Of a stretch of DNA of 64,000 nt, positions 60,024-64,000 are shown in pieces (position 1 is the first letter of the stretch; each line of letters opens with the position of its first letter). The translations under genes were made by a program, and so were the position numbers. The notes under the pieces were generated by a model, which saw only the letters and a program-made list of their open reading frames with translations, ran no database searches and was not told where the DNA came from. Source of the DNA: Rhodocyclales bacterium (GTDB lineage: Bacteria; Pseudomonadota; Gammaproteobacteria; Burkholderiales; Rhodocyclaceae); NCBI GenBank assembly GCA_016183655.1, contig JACPEH010000013.1, positions 1 to 64,000 on the forward strand, written 5' to 3'.

Positions 60024-60914
60024 ATGATCAGTTCAACTGTAGATAGCTTGCTGGCTCGTTATTCGGCGAGACGACGCACGGACATGTCTCGCGAAGTCCT
60101 ACCTACTCGCAGCATTGACACTCCCGTCGGCCCCGTCCGCGTGTATGACTCCAAGTCTGAAAAGCCATGTGTGGTTTTTGTGCCCGATGGTCCAAATGTG
60201 ATCGAGCACTACGAACGCTTGATTGAGCTGCTTTCGTCCAAGTCGCGCGTGGTGTGCTTCGACATGCCCGGTTTCGGGTTTTCCTTGCCGCGTTCCTCCT
60301 ACGCGCACTCGCTGGATCAAGGCGCGCAAGCTGTATTGGGAGTGCTCGACGCGCTGGCAATCAAGAACGCAACACTGGCGTTCAGTTGCGCCAATGGCTT
60401 TTATGCACTACGAGTGTCTCAAATCGCACCGGAACGTGTCTCTAGCCTGGTGCTTTCCCAGACTCCGTCAATGTCGGCAATGCATGCCTGGGGCAAGCGC
60501 GCAATTCCATGGCCACTGGGCGTTCCGGTGCTGGGCCAGATCGTCGGCTGGCTGATTCGCAAAAAAGCCGCTCACGCCTGGTACGGCATAGCGCTGCCAC
60601 GAACGACTTCTGCAAAACCCTTTGAAGATAAGGCACTGGATGCTCTGTCTGGCGGAGCCTGCTTTTGCCTGGCAAGCGTTTGTCAGGGTCTGGTTCGTGA
60701 AAAGGTAGATTCCTTGCTGGGTGTAACGACGCCTTGCACCCTACTCTGGGGAGCAAAGGATCACTCCCATAAGTACACCGATCCACTGTCCCTGCATCAG
60801 CTTGTCCCAAGCGCTGAGATCGTCCGCTTCGAAGACTGCGGGCACTTTCCCGACGTCGAGCAACCGGAACGCTTTGCTGCAATCCTCATGGAGAGGGTGG
60901 CGAGGTATGCCTAA
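60024..60914 (+). CDS. alpha/beta hydrolase with apparent Cys nucleophile (integron cassette)
   Basis: The 296-residue protein has the alpha/beta hydrolase order: oxyanion region VFVPDGPN, the strand VVCFDMPGFGFS, nucleophile elbow FSCANGFYAL, acid in LLWGAKDHSHKY and catalytic His in FEDCGHFPDVEQPERF. The elbow usually reads G-x-S-x-G; here the nucleophile position lines up with Cys rather than Ser. It has no signal peptide. The substrate is unknown. Confidence 0.85.
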   Translation: MISSTVDSLLARYSARRRTDMSREVLPTRSIDTPVGPVRVYDSKSEKPCVVFVPDGPNVIEHYERLIELLSSKSRVVCFDMPGFGFSLPRSSYAHSLDQGAQAVLGVLDALAIKNATLAFSCANGFYALRVSQIAPERVSSLVLSQTPSMSAMHAWGKRAIPWPLGVPVLGQIVGWLIRKKAAHAWYGIALPRTTSAKPFEDKALDALSGGACFCLASVCQGLVREKVDSLLGVTTPCTLLWGAKDHSHKYTDPLSLHQLVPSAEIVRFEDCGHFPDVEQPERFAAILMERVARYA

Positions 60915-60982
60915 CCCTTCCATCAAGGGGACGTCCACAAGCAAGCTTCGCTTGCTTGCGGCCGCCCCTCATGTCGTTAGGC
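60909..60982 (+). other. integron attC site C
   Basis: GCCTAAC and GTTAGGC are exact complements at the two ends, 74 bases apart, enclosing a palindrome around CAAGCAAGCTTCGCTTGCTTG. The middle differs from sites A and B, so this cassette came from another source. Confidence 0.88.
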
Positions 60983-61028
60983 CTCACAACAAACCCGCCG
61001 CGCATGCGGCCAAAAAGGAGAGATCACC

Positions 61029-61256
61029 TTGCCCGAGAGCGCCTTCTCCCTCGTGAGCATTGCCGCTATGGCCGCCTGGCTGGGCCTTGCGGTCGCAGCT
61101 CCACTACGGGCCGGCCAAGCTCGCGAGAACATCTTGTTCATCAGCGGTCGAGTAGCGCCAGTTCTGCTCTGCACGGCTTATGTCGTGTTTCTCGCTCAGT
61201 ACTGGGGTTCAACGCCTGGCGGAGGGTTTCAGTCGCTTGGGGCAGTGCAAAGCTAA
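61029..61256 (+). pseudogene. truncated ABA4-like (DUF4281) membrane protein (integron cassette)
   Basis: A TTG start with AGGAGA upstream opens a 75-residue frame with two membrane helices. SLVSIAAMAAWLGLAVAAP and YVVFLAQYWGSTPGGGFQSLG resemble the first half of DUF4281 proteins, which normally run to about 140 residues. The frame stops at the repeat AAAGGGGCCAGG (61255), so the second half appears to have been lost at that junction. Confidence 0.6.
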
Positions 61257-61273
61257 AGGGGCCAGGTTCATTT
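61255..61273 (+). repeat. AAAGGGGCCAGG repeat, copy 1
   Basis: AAAGGGGCCAGGTTCATTT lies at the point where the ABA4-like frame ends. Near-identical copies are at 62590-62612 (minus strand) and 63170-63187. It looks like a REP-type half-site. Confidence 0.6.
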
Positions 61274-61337
61274 AGCCTTCGCCAAGTTGATCTGCCAACA
61301 ATAAGGGGGCTTCCCCCGTTTTCCCCGTTCTTCTCTC

Positions 61338-61844
61338 ATGAAAGCATTCCGCACATTTCTCATCGCCGTTATGTTTTGTAGCCCAGGTTTTTCCTTCGCC
61401 ACTTGTGCCAAAGGCAAGACGGCAACCACCCCATCATCGCGTTTCACTCTCAATGGGGCGGAGGCATTTGATCGAAAAACCAATCTCACATGGGGCCGCT
61501 GCAGTGTCGGGACTACATGGAAAAACGGCAAATGTACAGGTACAGCAAAACTCATGAGCTTGAGTGAGGCCAAGGAATATGCTCAAAAACTGGGCAGTGG
61601 TTGGCGCATTCCCACCATTGAGGAGTTGTATGGCATTGTTGAGCAAACGTGCAGCAATCCGGCCATAAATACCGAAGTCTTTCCGAACGTCAAAGATTTA
61701 GGCGAGGGTGCGCCTTATTGGAGCATCACAAGAATCAAGGAAATACCCTCGCTGATCTACTACGTTGATTTTCTAAGTGGCGGCGCAGATGGTCACACCA
61801 AAGGCTTTTCTATGGCGGTACGTCTTGTCCGAAGCGGGAAGTAA
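61338..61844 (+). CDS. secreted DUF1566 protein (integron cassette)
   Basis: The 168-residue protein has a signal peptide (FLIAVMFCSPGFSFA) and the DUF1566 pattern: FDRKTNLTWGRC, AKEYAQKLGSGWRIPTIEELYG, PYWSITR and AVRLVRSGK. The ending AVRLVR is typical of this family, which is often exported and sometimes lipid-anchored. Function is unknown. Two paired cysteines could form disulfides. Confidence 0.85.
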   Translation: MKAFRTFLIAVMFCSPGFSFATCAKGKTATTPSSRFTLNGAEAFDRKTNLTWGRCSVGTTWKNGKCTGTAKLMSLSEAKEYAQKLGSGWRIPTIEELYGIVEQTCSNPAINTEVFPNVKDLGEGAPYWSITRIKEIPSLIYYVDFLSGGADGHTKGFSMAVRLVRSGK

Positions 61845-61865
61845 AACGTTGCCCTACCCACGGAA

Positions 61866-61943
61866 ACCTAACATTTCGTATATGGAATCCCCGGTCGCTG
61901 GGACGTCCCGCAAGCGGGACGTCCCTTACCTCGAAAGCTAGCC
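61866..61943 (+). other. integron attC site D (degenerate right end)
   Basis: ACCTAAC begins the site and GCTAGCC ends it, the latter differing from GTTAGGC. The middle holds the palindrome GGGACGTCCCGCAAGCGGGA. The damaged right core suggests the site can no longer recombine well. Confidence 0.65.
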
Positions 61944-61963
61944 CCGCCCCAAGGAGTCCCCCC

Positions 61964-62590
61964 ATGCTCGAAGTCACCTGGTTTCTGTTCATCGTCGCGT
62001 CGCTCGTCCTCATCGTGACGCCCGGGCAGGACATGATCCTCGTCATGTCCCGCTCGATCGCCCAAGGTTCTAAAGCCGGGGTGGCCACCGCCGCCGGCGT
62101 CAGCGTGGGTCTCGTCGGCCACACGATCCTGGCCACCCTTGGTTTGGGTGCCATTCTGCGTACCTCCGAGTGGCTCTTCATTCTGCTCAAGCTTGCTGGC
62201 GCGGCCTACCTGGTCTATCTCGGCTTCCAGCTGGTGCGGGCCGAGCGACATGAACTCGCAGTTTCAGCCGGGGCACCGCGCTCGCTATGGCGGTTGTTCT
62301 TCGACGGAGCACTGTCCAACGTCTCCAATCCCAAGATTGCCATCTTCTACTTCGCCTTCCTGCCGCAGTTTGTCCTACCCGGAGCCACGCATCCCACGCT
62401 GTCGATCTTTGGTCTGGGGCTTGTGTTCTCGGGACTCACGTTCCTGGTAAAAGGTCCGGTTGGCTTGGGCGCCAGCCTCCTGTCCAGTTGGCTGCGCTCG
62501 CGCCCGAAGGCACTGGCCTGGCTCTACCGCACGAGTGGTGCCGTACTCATCGGCCTTGGCTTCAGGCTCGCGTTCGAGCGCCGGGCATGA
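61964..62590 (+). CDS. LysE/RhtB family amino-acid exporter (integron cassette)
   Basis: The 208-residue protein has five or six membrane helices and the LysE signature VTPGQDMILVMSRSIAQG, followed by GHTILATLGLGAIL and NPKIAIFYFAFLPQFV. It exports amino acids or their analogs. It is flanked by attC D and a degenerate attC remnant near 62612-62654 that ends CAAACGTCGGCC. Confidence 0.92.
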   Translation: MLEVTWFLFIVASLVLIVTPGQDMILVMSRSIAQGSKAGVATAAGVSVGLVGHTILATLGLGAILRTSEWLFILLKLAGAAYLVYLGFQLVRAERHELAVSAGAPRSLWRLFFDGALSNVSNPKIAIFYFAFLPQFVLPGATHPTLSIFGLGLVFSGLTFLVKGPVGLGASLLSSWLRSRPKALAWLYRTSGAVLIGLGFRLAFERRA

Positions 62591-62612
62591 AAAATCGAGC
62601 CTGGCCCCTTTT
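62590..62612 (-). repeat. AAAGGGGCCAGG repeat, copy 2
   Basis: On the minus strand the sequence reads AAAAGGGGCCAGGCTCGATT, starting just after the LysE stop. It appears to have replaced part of that cassette's attC. Confidence 0.6.
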
Positions 62613-62654
62613 CCTGCAAAAAGCCGCGCAGGCCGCTCAATTCAAACGTCGGCC

Positions 62655-63116
62655 ATGAAAAGTAGCCCCGAAATACGCCAAGCGCAGGAAGCCGACGCTT
62701 CCGATATTGCCGAGTTAATTTACTCAACCTCGGTTGCATGCTGCTTTACGCCCGAACAACCATGCCCCGAGTGGTATAGAGAAAGCGTACAACCTAGTCA
62801 GATAGCAAACCTACTCAAGTCTGAACAAATGGTTTGGCTTGTGGCTGCCCAAGAACAAACACTTGCTGGAGTTCTTGCTGTTAGCGATAAAAGCCACGTG
62901 AAATATTTTTTTGTTCATCCTGCTTATCAAAAACTCGGCATTGGCAAGCAGCTATGGCATTTTGCTTTACGCAGAGGTGCGTTGGGAAATGTGCTTACGG
63001 TTCGCTCATCTCTATTTGCGGTTCCCGTGTATGAAAGCCTCGGCTTTGCGGCTACTGAGCCACCGAAGACGTTTAACGGCATGCACTATCAAACCATGGT
63101 GGCACGCTATGGCTAA
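62655..63116 (+). CDS. GNAT-family acetyltransferase (integron cassette)
   Basis: The 153-residue protein has KYFFVHPAYQKLGIGKQLW, the acetyl-CoA binding loop, and VPVYESLGFAATEPPKTFNG near the end. A C-C-F-T-P-E-Q-P-C segment lies near residue 25-35. Acetyltransferases are frequent cassette cargo. AT-richer codon use sets it apart from murI. The substrate is unknown. Confidence 0.9.
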   Translation: MKSSPEIRQAQEADASDIAELIYSTSVACCFTPEQPCPEWYRESVQPSQIANLLKSEQMVWLVAAQEQTLAGVLAVSDKSHVKYFFVHPAYQKLGIGKQLWHFALRRGALGNVLTVRSSLFAVPVYESLGFAATEPPKTFNGMHYQTMVARYG

Positions 63117-63165
63117 CCCGGCACTCAACCTCTCTCCATTCAATCGCTGGACGCTGCGCGATAGC
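63111..63165 (+). other. truncated attC remnant after the GNAT cassette
   Basis: GGCTAAC at the GNAT stop begins an attC whose left part is intact, with CAATCGCTGGACGC resembling other sites, but the right core is missing and the AAAGGGGCCAGG repeat follows. This marks the end of the array. Confidence 0.5.
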
Positions 63166-63169
63166 ATCT

Positions 63170-63187
63170 AAAGGGGCCAGGCTCAAT
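63170..63187 (+). repeat. AAAGGGGCCAGG repeat, copy 3
   Basis: AAAGGGGCCAGGCTCAAT lies just before murI. It is the third copy in two kilobases, all at damaged ends of cassettes. Confidence 0.6.
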
Positions 63188-63201
63188 CCCCCCACCTCCC
63201 C

Positions 63202-63987
63202 ATGATCGGCATCTTCGACTCCGGCCTCGGCGGCCTTTCCGTTCTCGCAGCGATCGCGCGTGCACTGCCGCGTGCCGACCTCGCCTACCTCGCCGACACT
63301 GCGCACGTGCCATACGGCAACAAGCCGGATGCCTTCATCCGCGGGCGCGTCGCGGCGATCGGCGATTACCTCGTGGCGCAGGGCTGCCGCGTGCTGGTGG
63401 TCGCCTGCAACACGGCGACGGCGGCGGCGGTGGGGGCCTTGCGCGAGAAGCATCCGGCGCTGCCGATCGTCGGCGTCGAGCCGGGCGTGAAGCCGGCGGC
63501 GGCGAGTTCGCGGTCGCGCCGCATCGCGGTGCTGGCGACCGAGTCGACGGCGAAGAGCGAGCGGCTGGCGCGGCTGATCGCCGAGCACGCACAGGGCGTC
63601 GCGGTGCAGGTCGAGCCCTGCCCGGGCTGGGCGACGCGGGTGGAGACGCTGCACCCGGACGGCCCGGAGTTCGCCGCCGAAGTCGCCGCGCGCATCGCGC
63701 CGCTGCTCGCCGCCGGCGCCGACCGCCTGGTGCTCGGCTGCACGCACTACAGCTTCCTGACGCCGATCCTGGTGCCGCTGGTGGCGGGGCGCGCCGAGCT
63801 GGTCGACGTGGCCGATGCGGTCGCCCGCCAGTGCCTGCGGCTGGCCGGCCCGGCCGGCGAAGGCCACGGCCGACTGACGCTGCATGCGACGGCGCAGCCG
63901 GAACGGCTGCGCGCGGCGCTGCCGGCGCTCGGGCTGGGCTGGCTGGGCGAGCGCGCGCAGGGGCAGCCGGTGCTGGCGCGGATTTGA
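63202..63987 (+). CDS. murI: glutamate racemase
   Basis: The 261-residue enzyme makes D-glutamate for peptidoglycan. It begins MIGIFDSGLGGLSVL, has the two catalytic cysteines in VVACNTATA and LGCTHYSFL, and YLADTAHVPYGNK. It is a chromosomal gene with normal composition that borders the cassette array. Confidence 0.96.
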   Translation: MIGIFDSGLGGLSVLAAIARALPRADLAYLADTAHVPYGNKPDAFIRGRVAAIGDYLVAQGCRVLVVACNTATAAAVGALREKHPALPIVGVEPGVKPAAASSRSRRIAVLATESTAKSERLARLIAEHAQGVAVQVEPCPGWATRVETLHPDGPEFAAEVAARIAPLLAAGADRLVLGCTHYSFLTPILVPLVAGRAELVDVADAVARQCLRLAGPAGEGHGRLTLHATAQPERLRAALPALGLGWLGERAQGQPVLARI

Positions 63988-64000
63988 GCCTCAGCGGGGG

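Overview
The window looks like the chromosome of a GC-rich betaproteobacterium, most likely of the Rhodocyclales type (Azospira/Dechloromonas/Accumulibacter relatives). This is inferred from base composition, gene content (Acs, class I fumarase, VC_2705-type symporters, YqhA) and the density of c-type cytochromes. No rRNA or other taxonomic marker is present, so the placement is an inference.

Bases 1-22,900 are a cytochrome locus that looks built for moving electrons across the cell envelope. On the minus strand, from 15,770 down to the window edge, tightly packed genes with many 4-base start/stop overlaps encode an outer-membrane beta-barrel, four c7-type triheme proteins (one fused to a monoheme domain by a charged linker), two paralogous secreted helical proteins, two NHL beta-propeller lipoproteins, an 11-heme cytochrome, the System II cytochrome c maturation pair ResB/CcsA, a degenerate heme-copper-oxidase-like protein with a TPR tail, and a CcmC gene broken by an internal deletion, followed by CcmD. 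Upstream lie a PpiC-type foldase, a tetraheme cytochrome resembling the OmcE-type nanowire family, a third NHL lipoprotein with a second tetraheme cytochrome, and three class I-type cytochromes. My main hypothesis is a sigma-54-controlled extracellular electron transfer system: porin-cytochrome conduit plus filament-type cytochromes plus dedicated assembly factors.

Bases 23,000-38,100 hold signal transduction: three large membrane GGDEF/EAL proteins (one with a c-type heme motif in its periplasmic sensor), an orphan CHASE-like sensor, a histidine kinase, a double-receiver regulator with a Glu in place of the second phospho-Asp, and another triheme cytochrome. Six good sigma-54 (-24/-12) promoters and a recurring palindrome TTCCCG-N4-CGGGAA link this block with the cytochrome genes. 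One promoter (of the OmcE-like gene) shows palindrome, IHF site and -24/-12 box in textbook order.

Bases 38,300-58,650 are mostly housekeeping: tRNA-Ser(GGA), a TPR protein, an acetate-type uptake and activation cluster (two sodium:solute symporters, DUF4212 small subunit, exonuclease, DUF294 protein, acs), YqhA, fumarase, and a run of small enzymes (three RidA proteins, OsmC, gamma-carbonic anhydrase-like, tautomerase, GNAT, VOC, DUF1304, DUF1330, DUF3291). Two copies of a MITE-like element (35,489-35,670 and 53,158-53,366) share ends; the first supplies the stop codon of a GGDEF/EAL gene.

Bases 58,900-63,170 are an array of integron gene cassettes with recognisable attC sites but no integrase in view (a CALIN-like array), holding a lipoprotein, an alpha/beta hydrolase with an apparent Cys nucleophile, a truncated ABA4-like protein, a DUF1566 protein, a LysE exporter and a GNAT. 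The window ends with murI.
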